The notes: generated from the letters alone by a model not told the origin. DNA of 64,000 nucleotides from Arenivirga flava (GCF_030161575.1 NZ_BSUL01000001.1:868001-932000); one strand, 5' to 3'. Positions 8,924 through 19,022 are shown, counted from the stretch's first letter. Numbers and translations are program-made.

Positions 8924-10000
8924 CTACCTGGAGGCTGCCGCGGAGGTCAGGGCGATCAGCCGCGAGATCGCACGGAGGTACTTCTTGCGGTAGCCGCCCG
9001 TGAGCATGCCGCCGGCGAACACCTCGTCGAGGGGCGCGCCCGTGGCGAGCACCGGCACCTGCGCGTCGTAGAGGCGGTCCACCAGCGCGACGAAGCGCAG
9101 TGCCTGCGCCTGGTCGTGCAGCGGCACCACGTCGCGCAGCACCACGCCGTCGAGCCCCGCGACGAGCGCGGAGTACTTCGAGGGGTGCACGCGGGCGAGA
9201 TGCCGCACGACCGCCTCGAAGCCGTCGTCCGCGACCTGCGCGCCGAGGCTGCGCATCCGCTCGCCCAGCTCCGCCTCGGCGGTGACGACGGCACTGCCCT
9301 CGGCGTCGCGGCGGCGGTAGTCCAGGCCGTCGATGCGCAGGATCTCGAAGCGGTCGGCGAGCGCCTGGATCTCGCGCAGGAAGTCGGCCGCGGCGAAGCG
9401 CCCCTCCCCCAGGGCGTTCGGCGGCGTGTTCGACGTCGCGGCCACCCGGGTGCCGCCGGCGACGAGCTCGCCGAGCAGCCGGGACATGATCATGGTGTCG
9501 CCCGGGTCGTCGAGCTCGAACTCGTCGATGCACAGCAGCGCCGAGCCGCGCAGCGCCTCGACCGCACCCTGGTAGCCCAGTGCCCCCACGAGGGCCGTGT
9601 ACTCGATGAAGGTGCCGAAGCGCTTGGGCCCGCGGTGCGCGTGCCAGAGGGCGGCGAGCAGGTGGGTCTTGCCGACGCCGAAGCCGCCGTCGAGGTAGAG
9701 GCCCGGCTTCACGGGCGCGGCCTTCCGCTTGCGGAAGAACCCGCCGCCGCCGCCCCCGGCCCCCGCGAGGAAGCGCTCGACGGCGTCGACGGCCTGCTGC
9801 TGCGTCGGATGCTCCGGGTCCGGCCGGTAGCCCTCCAGCGTCGCGTGAGCGAACTGCGGCGGCGGCACGAGGTGGCCCACCATCTCGGACGGCTCGACCG
9901 CCGGGTCGCGCAGCACCAGGCTCGGCGCGCTCAGGTCTCGGGTCTCGTGGGTCATCGTGCTCGCATCCGCAGTGATCGGCAGGTCGTCCGCGGGCGTCAT
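8924..10000 (-). CDS. zapE: Cell division protein ZapE (AFG1-like P-loop ATPase)
   Basis: AAA-like ATPase of 358 residues, homologous to ZapE/AFG1, which associates with the Z-ring in proteobacteria; its actinobacterial role is less clear. Walker A GGFGVGKTH is at residues 105-113, Walker B is LLCIDEFELDD and the sensor region is VAATSNTPPNALGEGRF. A glycine run (AGGGGGGFF) precedes the P-loop. The ATG at 10000 is weakly supported; an in-frame ATG (MTHETRD) 45 nt downstream is an alternative. Confidence 0.88.
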   Translation of the reverse strand: MTPADDLPITADASTMTHETRDLSAPSLVLRDPAVEPSEMVGHLVPPPQFAHATLEGYRPDPEHPTQQQAVDAVERFLAGAGGGGGGFFRKRKAAPVKPGLYLDGGFGVGKTHLLAALWHAHRGPKRFGTFIEYTALVGALGYQGAVEALRGSALLCIDEFELDDPGDTMIMSRLLGELVAGGTRVAATSNTPPNALGEGRFAAADFLREIQALADRFEILRIDGLDYRRRDAEGSAVVTAEAELGERMRSLGAQVADDGFEAVVRHLARVHPSKYSALVAGLDGVVLRDVVPLHDQAQALRFVALVDRLYDAQVPVLATGAPLDEVFAGGMLTGGYRKKYLRAISRLIALTSAAASR

Positions 10001-10090
10001 CCCACCACCGCGTCAGCTGGCGGGGCGTAGATTCGGGAGTCGGCCCGGCGCGCACCACTCTAGGCGCGCCCTGCAGCGATCGGAGACCGC

Positions 10091-10990
10091 ATGACCGTCG
10101 AGCACGACGACGACCCCCGCTTCTCGGACTACGCCCATCCGGAACGCCTCGTCGGCGCGCAGTGGCTGCAGGCCAACCTCGGTCGCGAGGGGCTGGTCGT
10201 GGTCGAGTCCGACGAGGACGTGCTGCTGTACGAGACGGGGCACATCCCCGGCGCCGTGAAGGTCGACTGGCACACCGAGCTCAACGACCCGGTGCAGCGC
10301 GACTACGTCGACGGGGCGGGCTTCGCGGACCTGCTGAGCCGCAAGGGCATCGCCCGTGACGACACGGTCGTCATCTACGGCGACAAGAACAACTGGTGGG
10401 CGGCCTACGCGCTCTGGGTCTTCACTCTCTTCGGCCACGACGACGTGCGCCTGCTCGACGGGGGCCGCGACCTCTGGGTCGCGTCCGGGCGGCCGCTCAC
10501 CACCGAGCGCACCGAGCGCCCTGCGACCGACTACCCCGTCGTCGAGCGTCACGACGACGAGATCCGGGCCTACCGCGACGACGTGCTCGCCCACCTCGGC
10601 AGCCCGCTCGTCGACGTGCGCTCGCCCGAGGAGTACCGCGGCGAGCGGACCACCGCGCCCGCCTACCCGGAGGAGGGCGCCCTGCGCGCCGGCCACATCC
10701 CGACCGCGCGCAACGTCCCCTGGGCGCGTGCCGCCGCCGAGGACGGCACCTTCCGCTCCCGGGCCGAGCTCGACGCGATCTACCGCCAGGAGGCGGGTAT
10801 CGGCGAAGCGGATGCGGTGATCGCCTACTGCCGCATCGGCGAGCGGTCGAGCCACACCTGGTTCGTGCTGCGCCACCTGCTCGGCCAACGCGACGTGCGC
10901 AACTATGACGGCTCGTGGACGGAGTGGGGCAGCGCGGTGCGGGTTCCGATCGCCACCGGCGCGGAGCCGGGAGAGGCTGCGGCGCGATGA
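10091..10990 (+). CDS. Thiosulfate/3-mercaptopyruvate sulfurtransferase (tandem rhodanese)
   Basis: Sulfur-transfer enzyme of 299 residues with two rhodanese domains. The N-terminal one is structural ([28 protein letters not shown]). The C-terminal one is catalytic, with persulfide-forming Cys247 in the loop [13 protein letters not shown] lies 8 nt before the ATG. The stop overlaps the start of the SufE-like gene (ATGA), suggesting that sulfur is handed from one protein to the other. Whether thiosulfate or mercaptopyruvate is the donor cannot be told from sequence alone. Confidence 0.93.
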   Translation: MTVEHDDDPRFSDYAHPERLVGAQWLQANLGREGLVVVESDEDVLLYETGHIPGAVKVDWHTELNDPVQRDYVDGAGFADLLSRKGIARDDTVVIYGDKNNWWAAYALWVFTLFGHDDVRLLDGGRDLWVASGRPLTTERTERPATDYPVVERHDDEIRAYRDDVLAHLGSPLVDVRSPEEYRGERTTAPAYPEEGALRAGHIPTARNVPWARAAAEDGTFRSRAELDAIYRQEAGIGEADAVIAYCRIGERSSHTWFVLRHLLGQRDVRNYDGSWTEWGSAVRVPIATGAEPGEAAAR

Positions 10991-11427
10991 CCGAGCCGCT
11001 GCCCTCCCAGCTCGCGGAGATCCGCGACGACTTCCTCGCGCTCGAGCAGCCGGACCGGCTGCAGCTGCTGCTCGAGTTCTCGAACGAGCTGCCCGCGCTG
11101 CCGGATCGCTACGCGGAGCACCCCGACCTGCTCGAGCGCGTCGAGGAGTGCCAGTCGCCGGTGTTCCTCTTCGTCGAGGTCGACGACGACACCGTGCACG
11201 TCCACGCGACCGCGCCGCGCGAGGCGCCGACCACGCGCGGCTTCGCCTCCATCATCGTGCAGGGGCTGGACGGGCTCAGCGCGGACCAGGTGCTCGCGGT
11301 GCCTGCCGACTTCCCGAGCACCATCGGGCTCACCGCCGCCGTGAGCCCGCTGCGGATCCGCGGCATGACGGCGATGCTGGCGCGCGCCAAGCGTCAGGTC
11401 GTGGAACGCCGGACGGCGCGGGCGTGA
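10987..11427 (+). CDS. SufE-like sulfur acceptor protein
   Basis: A 146-residue protein of the SufE family. Such proteins accept a persulfide on a conserved Cys, here Cys55 in [11 protein letters not shown]. The length is normal for stand-alone SufE. No cysteine desulfurase is nearby; instead the gene is coupled at both ends, to the rhodanese upstream and the RibD-like reductase downstream. Its sulfur donor may therefore be the rhodanese, which is an inference from context. Confidence 0.9.
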   Translation: MTEPLPSQLAEIRDDFLALEQPDRLQLLLEFSNELPALPDRYAEHPDLLERVEECQSPVFLFVEVDDDTVHVHATAPREAPTTRGFASIIVQGLDGLSADQVLAVPADFPSTIGLTAAVSPLRIRGMTAMLARAKRQVVERRTARA

Positions 11428-12128
11428 GCAGCGCGCTGCGCCGGCTGCTGCCGGCCGGCCCGGATCTCGATCTGACGGCGGCGGATGCGGATGCGCACCT
11501 GCTCGAGGCCTACTCCCCCGCTCCCGGCCTGCGCCTCAACCTCGTCGCCGGCATCGGCGGCGCGGCGAGCGACGGCTCCGGACTCTCCGACGGCCTGAGC
11601 GACCCGGTGGACCGCCGCATCCTGGGCCTGCTGCGAACCCTCGCCGACGTCGTGCTGGTCGGAGCACGGTCGGTGCGCAGCGAGGGGTACCGCATGCCGC
11701 GCACGGCCGCTCTGGCGGTGCTCACCGCATCCGGCGATCTGGACGGCCACCGGCTGACCCGGGCGGAGCCCGGCAGGCTGCTCGTGCTGACCACCGCGAC
11801 GGGCGCCGACTCCGCGCGTCGGCAGCTGCCCGACGCCGAGGTGGTCGTGCTGCCGGGCGAGGATGGGCGGGTGCCGTTGGAGCGCGCCCTCGCCGCCCTG
11901 CGCGAGCGCGGGTTCGCGCATGTGCTGTGCGAGGGTGGACCGGCCCTCGCCGGTGCGCTGCTCGAGCGCGACCTCGTCGACGAGCTCTGCCTCACCACGA
12001 GCCCGATGGCGGGCGGCGCGGCGCTGCCCGTGCTCGGCACGAGCGCGCCGCCGCGGTCGATGCGCCTGAACGGGCTGCTCAGCGACGAGCGCTCTGCGCT
12101 GTACGCGCGATGGCGTCGCGCTCGCTGA
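11424..12128 (+). CDS. RibD C-terminal/dihydrofolate-reductase-fold reductase
   Basis: A 234-residue protein similar to the reductase half of RibD, without the deaminase half. Key segments: LVGARSVRSEGYRMPR, then FAHVLCEGGPALAGALLE, the typical RibD_C nucleotide-binding end. The GTG start overlaps the SufE stop (GTGA). It is annotated in related genomes as pyrimidine reductase-like, but a riboflavin role is unproven because no rib genes lie nearby. Its last 50 bp overlap, tail to tail, the end of the convergent hydrolase gene. Confidence 0.85.
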   Translation: MSSALRRLLPAGPDLDLTAADADAHLLEAYSPAPGLRLNLVAGIGGAASDGSGLSDGLSDPVDRRILGLLRTLADVVLVGARSVRSEGYRMPRTAALAVLTASGDLDGHRLTRAEPGRLLVLTTATGADSARRQLPDAEVVVLPGEDGRVPLERALAALRERGFAHVLCEGGPALAGALLERDLVDELCLTTSPMAGGAALPVLGTSAPPRSMRLNGLLSDERSALYARWRRAR

Positions 12129-13320
12129 GCCACCGCCGCACCGCGCCCTCCCAGCGCTCGCGGTCGTAGTTCCACAGCTTCACGTGGCGGGCCGTGTCGA
12201 AGGCCTCGAGGCGCACGATGTCCGGGCGCGCGTCCGCGAGCGCCCGTGACGCGGTCGCGGGCACGAAGCCGTCGTCGTCGCTGTGCAGGATGAGGGTCGG
12301 CAGCACCAGCTCGAGGTGCCGGGTCACGAGGTCCATCGCCCGCAGGTCGATCGGCGCGCTCTGGCCGGTCACGAGGCGGCCCCAACGGCTGCTGATGGCC
12401 GAGAGGGCGCCGAGTCGCATCGCCCGCGGCACCCGCAACGTGGCCGCCTGGAACTCGAGCGTGGTGTACCAGTCGACGACCGGCGACTCGAGCACGATGC
12501 CGCGCAGCAGCTCCTGCCGCTGCGGCGCCATCCGCATCGCGGCCTGCAGCACCGAGGCGCCGCCCATGGACCAGCCCATGAGCACGATCTCCGTCGCGCC
12601 GCGCTCGACCGCGAACTCGACCGCGGCCTCGACGTCGCGCCATTCCGTGTCGCCCAGCCCGTAGCGCCCGTCCGGGCTGGGCGGGGCCTCCGGGTCGTTG
12701 CGGTAGGAGATGATCAGGCTGCTGTACCCGGCCTCCCGGAACACGGGCACGGCGCGGATCGTCTCGCCCCTGGCGGCCGCACGGCCGTGCACCTGCACCA
12801 CCCAGCGCCCGGTCCCCTCCTCCGCCGGCACGAGCCACGCCGGGGCCGGCCCGCCCTCGGTGTCGACCACGACCTCCTCGACGGGCACGCCGAGCTCGCG
12901 GGGGTGCCGGTGGACCCAGCCGCTGATGCGGCCGCGGAGACCGGGCACGAGCACCCCGCTCTCGACGGAGAGCAGCTCGCGCACGACCCGCTCGCCGCTG
13001 CGCTCGAGGATGTCGCCCATGCGCGCGTAACCGCGATCGTCGTCGAACCACAGCCCGTACCGGCCCGGAACGACCGTGTCGGCCGTGGCCGAGATCGTGA
13101 TCGTGTCGGGCTCGCCGCCCGCGGGGTCGCGGTCGACGGCGAGGATGCGGATGTCGGCGTCGCGTCGACGCGGCGGTGTGACGATGCGCCGGGCCACCAT
13201 CGCGGTGAACCCCGCCGCACCGATCAGCGCGACCGCCGCGGTGCCGACGGCGACGGAGGCTGCGATGAGACCGGCCCGGCCGGACGTCCTCCCCGATGCG
13301 GTCCTGGGCGGCTGCGGCAC
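12079..13320 (-). CDS. Membrane-anchored alpha/beta hydrolase
   Basis: A 413-residue alpha/beta-hydrolase with one N-terminal hydrophobic helix (about residues 15-42), so the catalytic domain probably sits outside the membrane or is tethered to it. The nucleophile elbow is GWSMGG, the acid is probably in LILHSDDDGFVP and the His in FDTARHVKLWN. The start is taken as the GTG at 13320 because AGGAGGAG lies just upstream; an ATG at 13353 is in frame but has no clear ribosome site. Substrate unknown. The 3' end overlaps the RibD-like gene by 50 bp. Confidence 0.85.
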   Translation of the reverse strand: MPQPPRTASGRTSGRAGLIAASVAVGTAAVALIGAAGFTAMVARRIVTPPRRRDADIRILAVDRDPAGGEPDTITISATADTVVPGRYGLWFDDDRGYARMGDILERSGERVVRELLSVESGVLVPGLRGRISGWVHRHPRELGVPVEEVVVDTEGGPAPAWLVPAEEGTGRWVVQVHGRAAARGETIRAVPVFREAGYSSLIISYRNDPEAPPSPDGRYGLGDTEWRDVEAAVEFAVERGATEIVLMGWSMGGASVLQAAMRMAPQRQELLRGIVLESPVVDWYTTLEFQAATLRVPRAMRLGALSAISSRWGRLVTGQSAPIDLRAMDLVTRHLELVLPTLILHSDDDGFVPATASRALADARPDIVRLEAFDTARHVKLWNYDRERWEGAVRRWLSERDAIARTAQSARR

Positions 13321-13402
13321 GGCACTCCTCCTCCACTCGGAGCGCGATGCCATGCCGGTCGCGGCTCGGCGCGCCTCCGACTCGACGGTACCAACATCGC
13401 CG

Positions 13403-13408
13403 TAGTCT
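13403..13408 (+). promoter_or_regulatory. -10 box, leaderless start of DUF3000 gene
   Basis: TAGTCT ends 6 nt before the GTG at 13415, with no ribosome-binding site between. Confidence 0.6.
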
Positions 13409-13414
13409 GCAGCC

Positions 13415-14011
13415 GTGCCCGACACCCGCGACGCCGAGCCCGTCCCCGAACCGTTCGCAGCCGCCGTGGCCGCGATCCGCGGCGTGGAACTGCGCGCGGC
13501 GCTCACCGTCACCGAGATCCCGGCGCCGACCGGCCTGGCGCCGTACGCCTACGCGCTCGCGGCCGACGTGCACGGCACTCCGCACGGGGCGGACTCGGCG
13601 CTCGGCACGGGGCGCTTCGTGCTGCTCTACGACCCGGCCGAGCCGGAGCCGTGGGGCGGACCGTTCCGGGTCGTCTGCTTCGCGCAGGCACCGCTCGAGA
13701 CCGAGATCGGGGTGGACCCCTTCCTCGCCGACGTCGCCTGGTCGTGGCTCGTCGACGCCCTCGACGCGCTCGGTGCCCGCTACGCCGCCGCCTCCGGCAC
13801 CGCGACCAAGGTGATCTCGACCGGATATGGTGAACTCGCCAGCCAGGGCGACGGCGCGCAGCTCGAGCTGCGGGCCTCGTGGAGCCCGCTCGACGCGGAG
13901 GCCTCGAGCCATGTCGAGGGCTGGGGCGAACTGCTGTGCATGCTCTCGGGCATGCCCCCGAATGGAGAAGGGGTGAGCCTCTTGTCGGCCCACCGGATCA
14001 CGCGTGACTGA
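13415..14011 (+). CDS. DUF3000 family protein
   Basis: A 198-residue soluble protein of unknown function, conserved in actinobacteria next to RNase D. Recognisable segments: FAAAVAAIRGVELRAAL and VDPFLADVAWSWLVDALD. A C-terminal stretch is rich in acidic residues and tryptophan. The GTG start overlaps a leaderless promoter. Its last 8 bp overlap the RNase D start, so the two are co-translated; a link to RNA metabolism is only suggested by this context. Confidence 0.85.
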   Translation: MPDTRDAEPVPEPFAAAVAAIRGVELRAALTVTEIPAPTGLAPYAYALAADVHGTPHGADSALGTGRFVLLYDPAEPEPWGGPFRVVCFAQAPLETEIGVDPFLADVAWSWLVDALDALGARYAAASGTATKVISTGYGELASQGDGAQLELRASWSPLDAEASSHVEGWGELLCMLSGMPPNGEGVSLLSAHRITRD

Positions 14012-15266
14012 ATCTATTGCGAACGGCGCAGCGAGCGCCGCTGAGGCGGAGCGAGCCCCGCTGCCCGTCATCGAGACCGTCCAGGGCTTCCGCGACGCCG
14101 TCGCGGCCATCCGCCTTGGCCACGGGCCCGTCGCCGTCGACGCCGAGCGCGCCTCCGGCTTCCGGTACTCGCAGCGCGCTTACCTCATCCAGGTCTTCCG
14201 GCGCGGCGCCGGCACGTTCCTCTTCGACCCGCCGGCGATCGGCGACCTCTCCGAGCTGGGTGACGCCATCCGCGACGAGGAGTGGGTGCTGCACGCGGCC
14301 AGCCAGGATCTCGCCTGCCTGCGCGAGGTCGGGCTCGACCCCACCCGCGTCTTCGACACCGAGCTCGCGGCACGCCTGCTCGGCCTGCCGCGGGTCGGTC
14401 TGGGCACGGTCGTCGAGGAGCTGCTGGGCATCCACCTCGCCAAGGAGCACTCCGCGGCCGACTGGTCCACGCGGCCGCTGCCGCAGGCGTGGCTCGTCTA
14501 CGCTGCGCTCGACGTCGAGCTGCTGCCCGACCTGCGCGACGCCGTGCAGGGCCTGCTGGAGCGCGACGACAAGGTCGGCATCGCGCAGCAGGAGTTCGCC
14601 GCGCTCGTCGCCCGCGAGGAGAAGCCGCCCCGCGCGGAGCCGTGGCGACGTCTCTCCGGTCTGCACACGGTGCGCGGCGCTCGCGGTCTCGCCGTCGCCC
14701 GCGAGCTGTGGCAGGCGCGCGACGCCTACGCGCGCGAGGTCGACACCTCCCCCGGACGGCTGGTACCGGATGCGGCGCTCGTCGCGGCGGCGCGGTCGAT
14801 GCCGGCCAGCAAACGCGACCTCGGCGCCCTCAAGGAGTTCAACGGGCGCGCCAGCCGCAGCCAGCTCGACCGCTGGTGGGAGGCGATCGAGCGCGGGCGC
14901 GCAACCCAGGACCTGCCCGTGCTGCGTCAGCAGAGCGACGCGCTGCCGCCGCCCCGCGCCTGGGCGGAGCGCAACCCCGAGGCGGACCGGCGGCTGAAGC
15001 TCGCCCGCGCGGAGCTGGTCGCCGTCGCGGAGCAGCGCGCACTGCCCATCGAGAACCTGCTCACGCCGGAGCTGCTCCGGCGGCTCGCCTGGAACCCGCC
15101 GGCTCCCGTCACCGAGCACGCGGTGGACGCCGCGCTCGCCGACGCGGGTGCTCGGGACTGGCAGCGGGAGGCCGTCGTGCCCGCCATCGTGCAGTCCTTC
15201 CTCCAAGCGGAGCAGCCTGGTGTTGTAGAGGACCCGCAAAAGCCCGCCACCGCGTCCGACGCCTGA
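14004..15266 (+). CDS. Ribonuclease D-like 3'-5' exonuclease with HRDC domain
   Basis: A 420-residue exonuclease of the DEDD superfamily. Motif I is VAVDAERA, motif II HAASQDLACL and motif III YAALDVELL. The HRDC domain follows (about residues 215-290: VARELWQARDAYAREVD), then a second helical region. It likely trims structured RNA 3' ends. The GTG start lies inside the end of the DUF3000 gene in another frame. Confidence 0.92.
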   Translation: MTESIANGAASAAEAERAPLPVIETVQGFRDAVAAIRLGHGPVAVDAERASGFRYSQRAYLIQVFRRGAGTFLFDPPAIGDLSELGDAIRDEEWVLHAASQDLACLREVGLDPTRVFDTELAARLLGLPRVGLGTVVEELLGIHLAKEHSAADWSTRPLPQAWLVYAALDVELLPDLRDAVQGLLERDDKVGIAQQEFAALVAREEKPPRAEPWRRLSGLHTVRGARGLAVARELWQARDAYAREVDTSPGRLVPDAALVAAARSMPASKRDLGALKEFNGRASRSQLDRWWEAIERGRATQDLPVLRQQSDALPPPRAWAERNPEADRRLKLARAELVAVAEQRALPIENLLTPELLRRLAWNPPAPVTEHAVDAALADAGARDWQREAVVPAIVQSFLQAEQPGVVEDPQKPATASDA

Positions 15267-15348
15267 TCGTAGGTTCCGCCCTACCGCTTTCCGGCGGGCG
15301 CGGCGGCCTCCCTAGGATCGGGCGAACCGACTCGAACCGGGAGGCAAA

Positions 15349-16554
15349 GTGGCCACGAGTACTGACGTCGTCTTCGTCGATGGGGTGCGGACCCCGTTCG
15401 GCAGGGCCGGGGAGAAGGGGATGTACTGGCGCACCCGCGCCGACGACCTCGTCGTGAAGAGCATGGTGGGGCTGCTCGATCGCAATCCCTCGCTGCCGAA
15501 GGACCGCATCGACGACGTGGCGATCGCCGCGACGACACAGACCGGCGACCAGGGCCTGACGCTCGGTCGCACCACCGCGCTGCTGGCGGGGCTCCCCCGC
15601 AGCGTGCCCGGCTTCGCGATCGACCGGATGTGCGCCGGCGCGATGACCGCGGTCACCACGATGGCCGGTTCGATCGGCATCGGCGCCTACGACGTCGCCA
15701 TCGCCGGCGGGGTGGAGCACATGGGCCGGCACCCGATGGGCTTCGACGCGGACCCGAACCCTCGCTTCGTGGCGGAGCGCCTGGTGAGCGAGGACGCGCT
15801 CAACATGGGCAGGACGGCGGAGCGCATCCACGACCGCTTCCCGCAGCTCACCAAGGAGCGCGCCGATCGCTACGCGATGCGCAGCCAGCACAAGCTCGCG
15901 GCGGCCTACGAGGCCGGCCGCATCCAGCCGGACCTCGTGCCGGTCGCCGTCCGTTCCGAGGTGGGCTGGGGGCTCGCGACCCGCGACGAGGCGCCTCGCC
16001 CCGAGACGACGATGGAGGGACTGGCCGCACTCAAGACGCCCTTCCGCCCGCACGGCCGGGTGACCGCCGGCAACTCCTCGGGCCTCAACGACGGCGCGAC
16101 CGTGTCGCTGCTCGCCTCGAAGAGCGCCGCGAAGGAGCTCGGCCTCGGCGCCAAGATGAACCTCGTGAGCTTCGCCTTCGCGGGCGTGGAGCCGGAGATC
16201 ATGGGGATCGGCCCGGTGCCGTCCACCGAGAAGGCGCTGCGCAAGGCCGGGCTGTCGATCGACGACATCGGCCTCTTCGAGCTCAACGAGGCCTTCGCGA
16301 TCCAGGTGCTCTCCTTCACCGACCACTTCGGCATCGACGACGAGGACCCGCGCGTGAACCCCTGGGGCGGAGCGATCGCCGTCGGCCATCCGCTCGCCTC
16401 GTCCGGCGTGCGCCTCATGATCCAGCTCGCCCGGCAGTTCGAGGAGCGCCCGGACGTGCGCTACGGCCTCACCGCGATGTGCGTGGGACTCGGGCAGGGC
16501 GGCACCGTGATCTGGGAGAACCCGAACTACGACCGGAAGGCGGCGAAGCGATGA
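15349..16554 (+). CDS. fadA: Acetyl-CoA C-acyltransferase (thiolase), beta-oxidation
   Basis: A 401-residue thiolase that cleaves 3-ketoacyl-CoA in the last step of fatty-acid beta-oxidation. The nucleophile is Cys95 (DRMCAGAMTAV). The His motifs are ELNEAFAIQ and VGHPLASSG, and the second Cys is in MCVGLGQGG. The start is GTG. It forms a two-gene operon with the multifunctional hydroxyacyl-CoA dehydrogenase, with an ATGA overlap. Confidence 0.95.
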   Translation: MATSTDVVFVDGVRTPFGRAGEKGMYWRTRADDLVVKSMVGLLDRNPSLPKDRIDDVAIAATTQTGDQGLTLGRTTALLAGLPRSVPGFAIDRMCAGAMTAVTTMAGSIGIGAYDVAIAGGVEHMGRHPMGFDADPNPRFVAERLVSEDALNMGRTAERIHDRFPQLTKERADRYAMRSQHKLAAAYEAGRIQPDLVPVAVRSEVGWGLATRDEAPRPETTMEGLAALKTPFRPHGRVTAGNSSGLNDGATVSLLASKSAAKELGLGAKMNLVSFAFAGVEPEIMGIGPVPSTEKALRKAGLSIDDIGLFELNEAFAIQVLSFTDHFGIDDEDPRVNPWGGAIAVGHPLASSGVRLMIQLARQFEERPDVRYGLTAMCVGLGQGGTVIWENPNYDRKAAKR

Positions 16555-18694
16555 GCGCGATCGACCAGTACGCGGGCATCGACTTCTCGGGCCTCGAGGC
16601 GCTGAGCGAGGACGAGGTCGTGACGCACTCCTTCGTACGCGACGTGCCGCTGCCGAGCGGCGGACTGCTCGCGCTCGTGACCCTCGACAACGGACGCGAC
16701 CACACCCGTCCCAGCACCTTCGGCCCGAAGGGGCTGCTCGAGTTCGCGGCGACGATGGATGCGCTGCGGGAGCGCGCGGGCCGCGGCGAGATCCGCGGCG
16801 TCGCCGTCACGGGCAAGCCGTTCATCCTCGCCGCCGGTGCCGACCTGTCGAAGGTCGGACAGATCCCGAGCCGCGAGCACGCCAGGAAGATGGCGCAGCT
16901 CGGCCACCTCGCTCTCGGCAAGCAGGCCGAGCTCGGCGTGCCGAGCTTCGTCTTCATCAACGGCCTCGCGCTGGGCGGCGGCGTGGAGATCGGTCTCAAC
17001 GCCGACTACCGCACCGTCGACGCGTCGGCGGCCGCGATCGCCCTGCCCGAGGTGTTCCTGGGGATCATCCCGGGCTGGGGCGGGGCCACGCTGCTGCCGC
17101 GCCTGATCGGCATCGAGAACGCGCTCAAGGTCGTCATCGAGAACCCGCTCAAGCAGAACCGCACGCTGAAGCCGAAGGACGCGTTCGAGCTCGGCATCGT
17201 GGATGCGCTGTTCGAGCCGGCGAACTTCCTCGAGGACTCCATCCGCTGGGCGGACGGCGTGATCAGCGGCGCGACGCAGGTGAAGCGCCCGAACGCCCCG
17301 GGCAAGCTGGAGCGGCTGGCGAAGTGGGACATCGCCATCGGCATCGCCCGCAAGACGCTCGAGTCCCGCATCGGCACGGTCGCGACGTCGCCCTACGCCG
17401 CGCTCGAACTGCTCGCCGCGGCGAAGAGCGGCTCCGTCGCCGACGGCTTCGCCCGCGAGGACGAGGCGCTGGCCGATCTCATCGCGGGCGACCAGTTCCG
17501 GGCGAGCATCTACGCGTTCAACCTCGTGCAGAAGCGCGCGAAGAAGCCGGTCGGCGCGCCGCCGAAGGAGCTCGCCCGGCCCGTGACGAAGGTCGGCGTC
17601 GTCGGCGCCGGGCTCATGGCCTCGCAGTTCGCGCTGCTCTTCGTGCGCCGCCTGCAGGTGCCCGTCGTGATCACCGACCTCGACCAGGCGCGTGTCGACA
17701 AGGGTCTCGCCTTCATCCGCGACGAGCTCGACGGACTGCGCGAGAAGGGCCGCATCTCGCAGGACGAGGCGAACCGGCTGCGCGCACTCGTGAGCGGCAC
17801 GACCGATCTCGCGGACTTCGCCGACTGCGACTGGGTGATCGAGGCCGTGTTCGAGGAGCTGGGGGTGAAGCAGCAGGTCTTCGCCGAGGTGGAGCGGCAC
17901 GTCGGCCCCGAGACCGTGCTCGCCACGAACACCTCGTCGCTCTCCGTCGACCGCATCGCCGAGCGTCTCGAGCACCCCGAGCGGGTCGTCGGCTTCCACT
18001 TCTTCAACCCCGTGGCCGTCATGCCGCTGCTCGAGGTCGTGAACGCGACGCGCACGGACGAGACGACCCTGGCCACGGCGATGGCGACGGCCGCGAAGCT
18101 CAAGAAGAACGCCGTGATCACGGCGGATGCGCCCGGCTTCGTCGTCAATCGCATCCTCGCGAAGCTGCTCGGCGAGGCGATGCACGCCGTCGACACGGGC
18201 ACGCCGTTCGAGACCGTGGACCGCGCCATCCGTCCCCTCGGACTGCCGATGACCGCCTTCGAGCTGCTCGAGCTCGTCGGACTGAAGGTCGGGGCCCATG
18301 TGCTCGACACGCACCATGCTGCGTTCCCGGACCGCTTCTTCGAGAGCGCCAACCTGCACCGGCTCGCCGACCACGGGCGCATCTTCGAGCGGGATGCGAA
18401 GGGCAAGGTCAAGGGCGTCGACAAGCGGGCGGCGGGGATCGTCGCCGGCGGCACCGCACCCATGTCGGAGGAGGAGATCCTGCGCCGGGTCGAGGACGGC
18501 CTGGCCGACGAGATCAAGCGGATGCTGGACGACGAGGTCGTCTCCGCGCCCGAGGACATCGATCTCTGCCTCGTGCTCGGCGCGGGCTGGCCGTTCCAGA
18601 TGGGGGCGCGACGCCGTACCTGGACCGCGTCGGAGCGTCCGAGCGGGTGTTCGGGAGCACCTTCCACTCGCCGCCGATCCGCGGCACCCGCTGA
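16551..18694 (+). CDS. fadB: Multifunctional enoyl-CoA hydratase/3-hydroxyacyl-CoA dehydrogenase, frameshifted near the C-terminus
   Basis: Trifunctional-complex alpha subunit. The N-terminal crotonase domain (about residues 1-310) has oxyanion segments LAAGADLSKVG and NGLALGGGVEIGLN. The NAD-binding domain starts with VGVVGAGLMASQFALLF, followed by the HAD catalytic motif (GFHFFNPVAVMPLLEV) and two C-terminal helical repeats. The frame breaks after AGWPFQMGG. One G missing from the run at 18602-18606 explains it, and the next frame gives the expected ending ATPYLDRVGASERVFG to SPPIRGTR (714 residues). A sequencing error is likely. A strong terminator follows. Confidence 0.93.
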
Positions 18695-18701
18695 ACGCGG
18701 A

Positions 18702-18739
18702 CGTCGGGCCCGGCATCCTCTCGGATGCCGGGCCCGACG
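18702..18739 (+). terminator. Terminator of the fadAB operon
   Basis: Perfect 17-bp stem with a 4-nt loop, starting 8 bp past the fadB stop. Confidence 0.85.
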
Positions 18740-19022
18740 CCGTTCACCAGACCGCGATGCTCGCGCCGACCGCGGCCGCCATGTCGACCCGGCATCGACG
18801 GAGAGGCCGACCGCCGCCCCGGCGGAACGGAGCCCGCGCTCCGGCGGCGCACCGACCGGCCAGGGTCGAGCCGCGCGCGACGCCCCGTGCGACCGCACGC
18901 CGGTCGGTACCGCGCATCCGTCAGTCACGACGGCCGGCGCAGTGAGGGGCTGAGCGCCTCGGGCACCAGCGCTCCCGGCACCGGACGCCACCCCGCCGCC
19001 GACGGAGCGAGCGGTCCTCGGC
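18740..19022. other. Intergenic stretch without recognisable content
   Basis: About 280 bp between the fadB terminator and the end of the GntR gene. Short open frames exist on both strands but none has a ribosome site, family resemblance or conserved-looking composition. No RNA gene or repeat was seen. Confidence 0.5.

Noticed and set aside
16381..16420. Thiolase motif GHPLASSG instead of GHPxGxSG as a catalytic defect
   Set aside because: The catalytic His and both Cys residues are present, and this variant is familiar in actinobacterial FadA proteins.
15630..18953. A very long open frame on the plus strand overlapping the fadA-fadB genes in an alternative frame for its first part
   Set aside because: Its first third is Arg/Gly/Pro-rich with no family resemblance, and it only becomes meaningful where it coincides with fadB itself. 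High GC content produces such open shadow frames.
18740..19022. A possible small gene downstream of fadB
   Set aside because: No open frame has a start signal, a recognisable protein or a promoter-like hexamer at a suitable distance.
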